DNA from: Monomorium pharaonis
Lineage: Eukaryota; Arthropoda; Insecta; Hymenoptera; Formicidae
Assembly: GCF_013373865.1 (NCBI RefSeq)
Contig: NC_050472.1
Coordinates: 1,674,001-1,738,000 of the forward strand
Reading direction: 5' to 3'
DNA: 64,000 nt
How positions within the stretch are numbered: position 1 is the first letter of the stretch; the number at the start of each line of letters is the position of its first letter. The translations under genes and the position numbers were made by a program. The notes below the pieces were generated by a model. The model made no database searches and was not told where the DNA came from. It worked only from the letters and a program-made list of their open reading frames with translations. Below are positions 41,285 through 52,744 of the stretch, in pieces.

Positions 41285-43032
41285 ATTTTGGATTGTAATC
41301 ATCAGATTCAGTTTTTTCATTTTTTAATTGCACATTTAAATAAAATTATCTAATGCCATTGCTTTCTCTTACTTTACGAAATTAATATAAATTAACGCAG
41401 TAAATCATAAGTAATATTCACGATAGTAGTATTTGATTGCAAAGCTTTTGATACTTTTGTATATTTAATAAGGTTTACTCGCATTGTCGCAATGCCAGGA
41501 AATTGCAATATTGAGTCACTTGATGAACGTTCAATATTTAATCGTCCCTTGCATTGATTAACTTGGGAATAATGTAGGCTGTTTAACTTTTCTGAGACAA
41601 GACATTGATCGTTTTATCTGGAATTATCGATTTTTATGTCATTTGCAATGAGTTTCAGATAAGTAGCATTTTTTGCGCCGACACGACGAAAGTCAGTCTT
41701 CGATTACTTCCGAATCTCGTAAAGTATCTTCCATGATATTGTTACACGCAGCGTAAAACGCGACATTAACGTTACCGTTTTGAGAAAGTAAAGCGCGGGC
41801 ATCGTGATTTTTCACAGCGATAAATGGGACATTACACGTCGCACTGAAGTGTCTACAAAAGGAGAGGTCCATGAAGATTTGAAGAAAAAAATATTGCACT
41901 CTATATACGTCAGCACGGTGCTATTAAACTTTTATGTTTGTTGGAGAATGAGCTTTTCTTTTTCTTTTTATTAAGAGTAAAATTGTGCAGGATACTTTCA
42001 GGAAATAAATTTATTTTTTTTTCTATTAAAAATTAATAGCTTTCAAGTTACCAAAATGCGACTGAAAATGAAATAAGCAGCGATAAGTACATAATAAAAT
42101 TTCATTTGATTGTTGTCTTATTGATTTACAAAATTCATTAGTTTTAATGATAATTATTCTAAAAGTTTAGTTATCAATATGTCTAAAATAAAACATTAAA
42201 TATAGTATATACGCACATGTACAGTCTTGACTTCTTATGAATAATATGTATCTCAAATTCTGCCATTTTGTCCGTGACATAAACAATATCGTATTTTTGC
42301 TATGTGCAGTGAATCTATCTAAGATAATTGCGTGCGCTAAGCTGCCGCATTATAATTATAACCCGGCTAGAGCAACGATACGTAACATCCGATTTGGTAA
42401 CCGTAATTACCGCTGTGGTTACGATATTCACTTGTCGCGCTTTCGAGGATGCAGCTCCTCGTATCTGGCATGCGGACATTAATATGGTTGAGTACGAAAT
42501 CGTAACCACGCTCACGTTCGCGAGCCCCTGTTATTATCACTTAGCTATCACGCGTCCGTAGAAGCGCGGCAGGCGATCGTTGATGCCGATATATTTGATT
42601 ACACAACTGTAACTATCGCTGTGCTAGCGTGCCGTTCTCGTACGCTTCGAGTTTGCACGCGGTGCGATAATTGCTAATGATACGCTTGTGAAGCAAACTT
42701 TAAACACCGTCGCGTAAAATGCCACTGCGTAGAGAGAGCGGCGATAACTGCCGCCGTGATTAATCTTGAAGCGAGCCGCTGCGCTGAAAATAATACCGTC
42801 GTTTTATTTAATTTAATGCCACCGATTATTTCGGCTCCGCTGCTCCCGCAGCGTTTGCAACTTTTGCAGAATTTGTGTTCGTTTTAGATAATGATACATG
42901 TCATGTATAGTTATGTTTTCGTCTACTCATGTCGCGAGATTACAGTTTCTCGTCATAAAAAAATCCGAACCGAGTTAAATAAATATTGTAATAACTTGGA
43001 ATTTTTATTTTAATAAAATTTAATTGCATGTT

Positions 43033-43057
43033 ACACACACACACACACACACACACA
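43033..43057. repeat. (AC)12 microsatellite
   Basis: Twelve uninterrupted AC units in intron 1, about 1.2 kb before exon 2. Confidence 0.95.
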
Positions 43058-44276
43058 AACTAAAATTGTCAAAAGTTTAAAAGTAGATTTTAATTAATAT
43101 TTTTTTATTTTTTCCATGAATTTTAAATAAATTTAATTCCAGAAGAATTTTTATTCCAAATGCATACTCCTCTCAAGATATTTAATATAAAAACTTTTTT
43201 AATTTGAACAAATGCATTTTCAAACTTTTGTGCTATACAGAAGAATAGATTTTTCGAAACTTGTATCATTAAGATGCCGTTTATTTAAAAATAATACAAG
43301 AAGTATATGTTTTTAATTTTAATATGTATAAATTTTCACAGCATTGAAAATACATGAAAAACTTATACAGTTTCTTTTTAAAAAACCACGTGTCAAAGAT
43401 TTAGTCGTTTAGTATACGATAAGCCGAATTCGGCTGTAAGCGGTAACTGGCTCTAACGTTTCTCTCTTGTGTGCTACCGAGATCTGCATATATCCGACAT
43501 GAAACTCCGCGATAATTATTGACGATGACGCGACTGATTGTGACGCTATAACCGTTATCGCGTGGCACATTAACGTACGTTAGCACACAGCTTCAACGGC
43601 TACGTAGCCGAGTCCGTCTGCCTGTAGCACGACACTCACTACTACCCGTGAATCGCTACGATGCCTTACCTGCTGTCAGTATTATCGCGTTCCATTACTA
43701 CTGGGCGCTGGCCGTGGACTACGCTTGCCAGTACTACTGATACCGTAGCGAGGTTCAATGCGAAACTGTAACTGCTTATAATGTTCGTTGACGTTTCTAT
43801 TGGCGGAATCGGGAAAATCTATTGACCCGCGGCACGCGAGGGGCTATTAGATAACAATTATTGTCTCGCATAACTTAAATGGAACTGCCGCGCAACGTTC
43901 TTACCATCGTCGATCGCGATTATTATGCGCTGTGAATCTTTTTAGTTACAACCGTAATAATAAATACGTACAAAGTACATACTTATGAGGATACGTTTAT
44001 CACGTATATATATATAAGAAATAATTTTTTTTAGGAAAATATAACATGGACATGTATTTGAAAATATTGTTTTCACATAGAAAATAGATATACTCGATGG
44101 TAGTATGATTTATTGGGATTTTCGAGTGGCAAGAGCTTTCTTTGTTATCTTTCTCTAGTATCATTCTAGTGTCTCGAAAAACCAATAAATCTATCTCTGA
44201 GTAACCAGAAACAGTCGAGGAGTAGGATAACGCCTTCTAGACCGATGCTCATCCATTTCTTTATTTTCTTTTTCAG

Positions 44277-44321
44277 AACCTGAAGAACCAGATCATGACG
44301 ACAAACGTTTGGGTGGAACAA
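44277..44321 (+). CDS. nAChRalpha1: nAChR alpha1, coding exon 2 (45-bp microexon, residues 44-58)
   Basis: Fifteen codons encode NLKNQIMTTNVWVEQ. The acceptor is a strong T-rich tract ending in TTTTTCAG (AG at 44275-44276), and the donor after CAA is a full-consensus GTAAGT at 44322. Both boundaries are phase 0. The sequence carries the loop D tryptophan (Trp55, same number as in Torpedo alpha), which lies on the complementary face of acetylcholine sites. A 45-bp exon at this position is characteristic of nicotinic receptor genes in insects and vertebrates, which makes the exon secure despite its size. The exon is in phase, so skipping it would keep the frame while deleting Trp55. Confidence 0.95.
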
Positions 44322-44677
44322 GTAAGTAAAATAAACTGGCTTTCTCATATGAACTTATGCGTATATTAGACTTGAATTAACATATTATATGCACAAAGCG
44401 TACGGACGTATTTTCCATAAATAATTTTGTTATAACTATTGAGTTAAAAAAAGTAAAGCTAAAGTAAAATAAAAATAAAAACTTATTTGATAAATTAAAT
44501 AAAAAATTAAAAAAGAATTATACATAATATAGTTTCAGCATAAAGAATTATATTTGATATCACTAAAAGTATTATAAATACAAATTCATTGAATTATATT
44601 AATCAGAAACACGATATTTTTTTGCAATACTTTTTCTAGTGTCTACATTTAATTGATATTTTAATAAAAATTAGCCA

Positions 44678-44980
44678 CACGGAGAGAATTTTCTCTTCAA
44701 AATTACCCTGAAAATTGTGGTAACTGTGAGACAACGTAAACCTTGAAGAATTTTACCATACTTTTAATAAAATTTACTAAAATTTAGTAAAATTTTAATA
44801 AAATTCGGCAAAGTTTTAGTAAATTTTGTTAGAAGTATAGTAAAATTTACAAAATTTTGCCAAATTTTATTAAAATTTTAGTAAATTTTGTTAAAAGTAT
44901 AGTAAAATTCTTCAAGGTTTACGTTGTCCCACAATTACCACGATTTTTAGGGTAATTTTTAAGAGAAAATTCTTTCCGTG
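44678..44980. mobile_element. Palindromic MITE-like element with ~108-bp terminal inverted repeats
   Basis: The left arm begins CACGGAGAGAATTTTCTC at 44678. The reverse complement of the right arm, ending at 44980, begins CACGGAAAGAATTTTCTC. Over about 108 bp I count about eight differences, mostly transitions. The right half also contains a direct repeat with a 62-bp period (34-bp copies at 44814 and 44876) built on TTTTAGTAAATTTTGTTA. The 303-bp length, AT-rich interior and lack of any transposase frame fit a nonautonomous foldback/MITE. The superfamily is not assignable because target-site duplications are unclear: AGC occurs on both flanks but could be chance. Confidence 0.8.
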
Positions 44981-45121
44981 CAGCTTTGTATCTTCGTTTC
45001 ATATTTATTTTATTGTTAATTACTATTTAATTATTAATTGATAGATAGAATTATAGCCATTAATGTAATATAAATATATCATTATTAATTTAATATCTAT
45101 TTAGTATATCTCTATGATTAT

Positions 45122-45138
45122 TGATTGATTGATTGATT
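45122..45138. repeat. (TGAT)n microsatellite
   Basis: About four TGAT units. Confidence 0.85.
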
Positions 45139-48046
45139 AAAGCTTATCGTATTTTATTTATTAATTTACAATTTATTAAAGTATTTAATTAATGAGTTTG
45201 TAAGAAATATGGGTTTTTATTGTATATATAAAGCACATAAAAATGTAATTACATTTTCTAAAGATTTACTCTACTATGACGTAATTTTAGATTCAAATTT
45301 TATTCACGTAGATGCAATCGACAACATTTTGTTGTTGCGTAACTTGATTTACTCTTAATTTGTAGTCAAATTTTACTCATGTATGACGAATGAAGCGATA
45401 CCGGGCAAGCTGCTTAAAGATTGCAAATGTCGACCGTCGAAATTTGGTTTCCATTTTCGTGAGTACTATACGCGATGCTACCGTATTGCTTTGATTGTCA
45501 GGAGATCTCCCCTTTCGACGTAGGACGGTGGTTTGGAATTTCAAAGCAGGCGAATTTCATTCGCGCTTGTCGACGACGAAATTCGAATCGGCGGATAGCA
45601 GTTGGCCTTTATTGTTATAATACTCTCTTGTGTACTCGCGCGATAGAACAGCTCCGTGATACAACTATTCCTCGTCCATCTTGCGAATTTATTGGTCGTA
45701 ACCATTTTTGCTCTTCGTCTTTTAAAGATTGCATCTTTTCTTTTTTTTGCGCCATCCGTCACCGATGATCACAGAAGCGTGTTTGAAAGTGTCCACTTTG
45801 ACAACTAATTTTGACGGATTTTAATGGAATTGATCCTTTTTATTATATTTTTTAAATTCTATTTTCTATTATATAAAATATAATTATCCCTTTGGTTATA
45901 TATTTCGAAAAATTTTTTACACACATAAATTCATATCTTCAGGATAATTTTCTTAAGAAATTTCTTTAATATAAATTTTATAAATATAACATACAAATTT
46001 ATTTACGAAATTTGTACATAAAGTAATATTTTCTATATTTTATTTTATATTTTTGAAAGAATAAGATATATAATATTTAATGAATGCATGAATTGATAGA
46101 TGAGTATCTTTTTTCTAGCTCAGATAATAAATCGCAAATGTGTGAGGCAACAACCATTTTGGTTATAAAAATATAATGATTACAATTTTATATTCAGATA
46201 GTAAGAAGGTAAAGTAGGTGAGACCATGGTGACAAGCAATGCGTCAGGATAAGGTTCGTTGAAAGAATCTCTTTAACTTGGTTCAGGGGACACGCTAGGA
46301 CGTCAAAAAGCTTGTGCCTCGCTTTACAAAATCTGCAAGCGATGGGGCGGTGTCTGCGGGATGCATTTTAATTGCAAAGTAGCCCAGGCGCACGTACTAC
46401 TTGCCCCGCTCGCGGATGCAGTTCTCGTCTTGCAACGTGGAAAATTTGGAATTCTCGAAGAGTCGTCGGCTGTCGTTGGCGACGATCCAAAAAACTTCGG
46501 TATCGCGGTAGAATGGATTTCCTCAAAATGTACAGATATCTGTTGGTTGACTTTGGCGCAACTTTTTGAAGATGTTCCAAATTTTTATACGTGCGTGACA
46601 GAGGAAAATCTACGAGTATCATATCAGTATTCATATATCATTGTAATCACAGTAAAAAGAAATTTATATAAATTATTGTATAAAATAATCTAAATTTGTG
46701 TATTTGAAAATTAATGCGCTTAGAAGAGTAAACACATGCTATATGTATTTTTTATACTTTTTATGATACGATAATTTACATTTACTAATGTAAGTTTTAA
46801 CGTTATATTTTTTTGTTGTATACAATCGTCGAGACAGTTGTACGAAATTCTCTTAGGGCTAATTACAATGAGTTCTTAGGGAGAATTTCCGTTAAATGGC
46901 ATCGAGGGCCAAAGTACTCGTAGCCGTTAGACAATAAGTCTTTTAAGCGAAATCGAAGATACAAAAGTTTGCCGGAAGTTTAGTCGAAAAGTTGACCTTA
47001 GGCATGAAAGTCCCTACTTTTTATACAGCACAACTGCACGCTTCCCGTTTGTGCGGAACTTTTTTGTCATACTCCTTTTATCCGGTTCGTTACGACCGTT
47101 TGTCAGTGTCGATAAAGCGAGATCGGCGGCGTCTTCCCTCTTTTTTTTCCTGGCATCGACCCGCAGGACAGTAGCGGATGAGCGAGCCGGAGAACGGAAC
47201 GTGGAGAAGGGTAGTCAGAGGTGAGCTCCCCTTCGATGTCATGTCAGTCCCGTTGAAGTGGCGCTCCTTTATCGGAGTTTCAGAATTGCTTGCAATTACT
47301 GTTCGTCAAAGAGAAGCGAGCCGAGAGATGAGAGGCCGACTGGCAGTTTCAACAGCGGTCCTATGATGGGTTCGGAAGTTCCGCAATACTCAGAAAGTAA
47401 ACAATCATATGTTTTTCTTGTCAGAAAGATGGACGAAGCCGCAAAAAGGGACGGGGAAAGTTTAATCGAGTCTGTGCGTCGTGTCTTATTTGTAAAACAG
47501 GGTGGATATTATCTTCGTTCACAGAAGACAAATTGCGCTCGATGGGAATAATAGGCGAGAAAATCTTATGCGGGGGAGGGAGGAGGGCAAAAGATCTCTA
47601 GAAGAAATATTTTCTCGCAAGCTAGTTATAATTGGAGAGGAAAGATGCGAGGGACGGAGTATTTATTGGCAGCCATTGTACAAGTCTCGCGTGTACATAG
47701 AATCGGGGCGGTCGATTTCGCGACCGGATTTATCGGGTCCAAGTGTCTCGCAAACGTACGCTGTGGATTGTTGCCGCTATTATTGATATTGTTAGAATAA
47801 TTACAGTGAACCGGGGAACGCGAGCGGTGCGGCGCGATTTAATGCACGCGCGGCTGCGTATCGCCGCTATCGACATATCTGTTGGATTTCATCGTCGATG
47901 GGAAATCGTAATCGACTGTATACCGCGCGAAATTGCATAGAGCTCAATTACGTTGTATATGCAAATTATCGGTGACTCTATCGAAAAATTATTTAATTGG
48001 GTTATTGCCGTATTATTATTGTCGCATCGTTCGCTCCATTATGAAA

Positions 48047-48101
48047 AAGAGAAGAGAGAGAGAGGAGAGAGGAGAGAGAAAGAGAGAGAGAGAGAGAGAG
48101 A
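48047..48101. repeat. (GA)n microsatellite
   Basis: Imperfect, then perfect, GA repeat in intron 2. Confidence 0.9.
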
Positions 48102-50350
48102 TCTTCAGTAATCATACTACATTTTATTTTCTTCCAAAATGAAATACAATTTATTCTAGAAATTTAAAAACATGTTTATGGATTTTTAGAAATCTTATTA
48201 ATTACTTTAAATAATAGGTGAAATAGCCGAACACAAGATATCTATGACAAGATACCGTCTTGATATCTTTTTACATAATAGTTTGAGGATTATTATTAGG
48301 TCCATTTAGTCGCGTATCGTTGGAAATCGGTCCAAGTTCACGACACAGGTCGAAGAAATCATTTCTCTATAGTAATATTTATAATGTAAATATGCCGAGA
48401 ATGAGAGAGAACTTTTCATACTCCTTAGTCTTTGTAACTGCAACGTAATACAAATAAGAAACAGATTCTCACTCTTCCCATCCCTTTTGTTCATTAACCG
48501 ATGCGCCGATCCAATGGTCGTGTTACTTAACTCCTCCATGAAGAGGGCACCGTCCGTTACAAAGGTTGGTCTGAACACAGATTCAACATCGAGCGTGGAT
48601 TTACATAGCGAGCAGTAGGTTTTTGCTTTGTTATCATGTAATTGCATTAGGTGAGTCGTTTATGCACGCTGATCTCATTTGTTCACAGGTATACATTATT
48701 ACCTCATCGTGACATTATTATGCTTAATAGTACTCTTATTAAAACCGATGTTCACGTTTAATAATTGATTATGAAATGAACACCCCCGTTGATTGCAACA
48801 AGATTAATGAAAACTGATTGTTTTCAAATTATTTACAAAACATTCGGGTTTTGTTACGAAATGCACAGTAGATCAAAATATAAGAAAAGGCAGATGTAAC
48901 ATGTAGCGCTCTTTTAAAAATTATATATAGTATCTAAGATCATAGAATCGTTTAAAAAATTTTTAATTGTATTTATTGAAATAAATAAGTCGAAACATAT
49001 ATTAATTTTAGTTCTTGTAAATTATTCTTTATGATTTATTTCTCAAAACTTTATTTCTCAAACTTTTTATTTATCTAACAAATGATAGATAACAAGTCGT
49101 TTAGAGAATGTAATGTTTACTCGAAGATTTGCAATGATTGAACATTTAACGGTTTTTATATTCTTTACATACATAGTTTGAAAGTACGATTAATGTAGAA
49201 AAATTTGGAAACATATTTTTTTACGTACATTCACAAACAAGTAACTTCATTTTGAGAAACAGAAGTTAATATTTTACCAAACTCAGTCGGCGCCGTCTGA
49301 ATAACGAATTTATTGTGCAATTCACAAAAATGCGAATATCAAAAAGCGATGTTTGTTCCGAGCCGATGTTCTTAAATCGCGTATTGTTGTTGATTCTCCT
49401 TCAGTATTTTCTGTAGAATAGCTGATCCGGGGATTACGGATACGCGCGACCCGAGAGCTTGTTTAAATAGGGCAAGATGTTTGCATCGCCGGTATTTATT
49501 CTACTATTCTGCCATTGTTGCTCGAAGCTGGCTCGAGTTTTACGGGGCTTCCGAATGTCCGACACGGACGATTGTCAGCTTTTGCTAGAAAAGAAGCCGA
49601 CAGCTTCAGTCTTGCCAAGTTTTCTCACCTACTTCGGTAACAACGGATTTCTTTCTATCCTTCGCTTGTTTCCCATCTCTCGCGAAATGTTCTGACATGG
49701 GCTTCTAAAAGATTCGTATTTAATCTGTCGTGAACAAAAAAGCTGACTGAAACAACATGATTTGAACAGTTCTTTATTGCAATGCATTTATATTCTAAAC
49801 TTGTTTATCATTCTTTTGTTATAAATATATATCTGCTTTCTACTTGATAGTTTTATCTTTTCAGTATTGTCGGTTTAATTTTTATAGGCAGAGATACGCG
49901 ATTTGAATATGCAGACATTACATGCGCTTGTATTTTCATATACATATTGCCTTACAAATAGAAAGAATTTATACAAAATGATAATATCGTGCAGGTTGTA
50001 CGTGCGCAGGTTCTGAAACTGCTAGTAGAGGAAGATATACGTTTTTCATTACCGAAAGTACAAAGTCTTGTATTTCAAAGCTGCTAGCGACTAGTTTCGC
50101 AATTCTGTTATCAATAGCGACATTCTGCTGGTACCTCAAAAATATATAGCCGTTAAAACTACAAGACAAAATTCACGCGCGCGTGTGTGTGTACCCGTCT
50201 GCCTGCGTTTTCCGTGTGCTTTCCGTCGTGAGATTTTTTCGCAGGAGCGAACGTGACGCTGCGTTTACGTGGCAGCTAAATCTGAACGTGAGACAGCAGC
50301 GTCGACGGAGCAACCGCCCTTCAAACTAAACGGGTGCGGCGTACGATAAT

Positions 50351-50368
50351 CGACGGTGAGTACCGTCG
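50351..50368. repeat. Small GC-rich hairpin around a donor-like site
   Basis: The arms CGACGGT and ACCGTCG flank GAGT, so the stem encloses a GGTGAGTA sequence that looks like a 5' splice site. It lies in a CpG-rich patch of intron 2. Confidence 0.6.
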
Positions 50369-50564
50369 CGTCGTTGCGCCGCGACCCGCTTTATCCCGGA
50401 CGTCGTCGTTGAGAAAAGAATGACGCGGTCTCTTATCTCCCTCGCGAGTTCTCACAATTGTCAATCGCGATTACATGCGTGACTTCGACGGCGGCAAATA
50501 AGCCCAGTTTGCTGAGTTGTCTCTACCTTTTGCGGCTGTGAATTTTCTCTTTATTCTGAGAGCG

Positions 50565-50595
<31 letters not shown>

Positions 50596-50603
50596 TCTCT
50601 CTC
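50565..50603. repeat. (CT)n microsatellite
   Basis: CT run with one A interruption at 50581. Confidence 0.9.
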
Positions 50604-50737
50604 GATATGGGCAAAATCCTTTGGGTGCCCCGCGACAGGAGACGTACAGTGCGACGTACCCCGGGAGAAATACGGAAATTTTCAGTCGTTCTCGAGTTTA
50701 AAAGGTTGTGCTAGATAGTTGTCTCTCCTTCACTTTC

Positions 50738-50759
50738 CTCTCTCTCTCTCTCTCTCTCT
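50738..50759. repeat. (CT)n microsatellite
   Basis: A second CT run 135 bp after the previous one. Confidence 0.9.
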
Positions 50760-52735
50760 TTGCGATGATACGTTTTCTGATACTATGCAAACCGATTTAC
50801 GATGCACTTTGGTCTCTTCTACTTTGAATGCATCTTCAACAAAGAGATAGTTAAGAAAGAGAACAGTAACTTAGAGGAAAGATATAAAACGATTTAGTTT
50901 ATAATTTGTTCGCAGAATAAAATAATACGTGTACCCCTCTGCATGTTTTATTATACAGCTAGAAATATCGTTCGTTAAAGTTGCTGCTGCATCTAAAAGA
51001 TTTCTTAAGACGTTTCTCAGAAAACATTATGACGCGTCTTGATGAGTCGCTTGAAGTGAAGGACATTCGATAGACATCTTTTACTTGTTCTCTGATATAT
51101 TTCCTATAGCAATTTACACAAGAAAGCTGTAAAACACACAGCATCTTCTATCGTTGTTTGTTATATACGGAGCACAAATTGCGATATTAAATAATTCATT
51201 CGTTATAAATCGCCGAATAAATACAGTATAAAAATGAACTTACATGCACATTGTGAGTTAGGATGATAGGCAGCGAAGAAGAACAAATAATTTAAGGTTA
51301 TTTACGATACAAGAAAAGATTGAAGCAACGTACTTCTCTCAGATGACCGGTATCACGAAGGCACTTTGCGCCATAAGAAAGAAAATATTGCCACTAAATT
51401 GCCAGCATTTTTTCTCTCGCTACGCCTCTGGTATGCGATTTTACGACGTCGTAGAATCGATCTTCCATTCTCAGTAAATCGCGTCTTTCGCATAGCGTCG
51501 TCGTGCGAATAGAAAAATTCGAATGCAAATGGCGTGTGGTGTAATTTACGGCCGTATTGAAAAATACTGAACTTTTATGATCGCGAGCTACTCAGCCACA
51601 CACGGCTGGTTATTTGAGGCCAATAGCAAGAAAAGTGCCGCATTATTATTCACTTTATTCAATTAATTTACTCTTCCTTTTTCTTTTTCTTTTATAGAAC
51701 TTCGTTGTATACTTTGATACTAATAGAAGACTTTAGTGTTGTTTGAGCAATTTTACAGTTGGCGGATTGTTATTCTAGCGTTCTAACTTTTCATTCTTCT
51801 CAAGAAACAACCGTTCATAAGTCGTAACATATATTCTATTAATTTGTTAATAATATTTAATTACCGAGAAATAGTATCATGAAAAGAATGTTTGTATATT
51901 GCATTAGCAAATAAAAATTTCTTCTAGATTTTTTTTCCGACGAGAGAAACAAATTCATGTGACCATATAATTTAATTCCTTAGAGAATAAGTAGACGAGA
52001 AAAAAACGCGCACGCATTTATTATGAAACTTCCTCCTTTACTAAATCAATGCTATATTTCAATATTCTATCTTGCGAGGGATTTCTACTACGTGCTTCTG
52101 CAATAGTGCTGGATTAATTAGCGAAATTACCTGCTCGGTTAATTTTAGTCTCAACCTTAGCAAAGCGTAAGGCTCTCGTGAAAGTTCACCGTCTAGTAGG
52201 ATTTAGTGCCGAAGTTTTAGTTTTTCCTTGGTTTTCCCCACTTTGATTCCAATCCAGCCAAAATATAGAGCGCTCTAATACGCTCTGCAAAGTTGTCTTG
52301 GGGCGTTTCCCTTTTGCAGGTTCCCATTTTAGAACTGCGTACTAAATTAACGTCGGAATCATCTCCGAGCCACTGTATAATCGTTTTAGCGAGAAGATAA
52401 TTTTCTGTGGTAGATGTGTGACGGTTTATCATCTCACTCCCCACGGGCAGAGTGGAGAAGGGAGAAACGCAGGGAAATTGCTAAAGTGCATGCTATATAA
52501 TTGCATGCATCTGTTCATATTACCCACAGCTTTCTCATGTCAATAATTCTCTCAGCGGAGCGTTCCGAAAAGTGCCTAATTCTATGGGAGTAGAATTATC
52601 GCTTTGTCTCATACGTGCAGACAATAAATTTTCATAAATTAATTTTTTTATTCCCCTCTCGCGCGCGCAGTGAAAGAAGTTTCCTTGCAGTTTTGTTTGA
52701 AAGAGTTCGTAAGAGCCGTTCGTTCACCCGAGCGA

Positions 52736-52744
52736 TATAAAAGG
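52736..52744 (+). promoter_or_regulatory. TATA-box-like sequence in intron 2
   Basis: TATAAAAGG is a full-consensus TATA box followed by a purine-rich stretch, then a CpG-rich patch (about 52800-53090) holding an unrecognised 75-codon plus-strand open frame. Such 8-9-mers also occur by chance in AT-rich DNA. Confidence 0.2.

Larger units (their letters stand above)
7141..44276 (+). other. Intron 1 of nAChR alpha1 (37,136 bp)
   Basis: The intron runs from the GTGAGT donor at 7141 to a pyrimidine-rich acceptor ending in CAG at 44276, and it splits the coding sequence at phase 0. It is mostly AT-rich and unannotatable. It contains the long CA/CG tract, the 37.3 kb MITE-like element, the 40.3 kb hairpin and a TATA/E-box cluster near 11.3 kb. 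GC-richer patches occur at roughly 16.3-16.9, 19.5-20.2, 30.4-30.8, 36.5-37.0, 42.3-42.8 and 43.4-43.9 kb. Open frames in those patches overlap on both strands and show no domain I recognise. A long first coding intron suits a neuronal gene with intronic enhancers, but I cannot point to one. Confidence 0.85.

Noticed and set aside
47178..47940. Chain of plus-strand frames that look like consecutive exons
   Set aside because: They are in different frames and overlap. I see no acceptor/donor pairs that join them and no domain in the translations.
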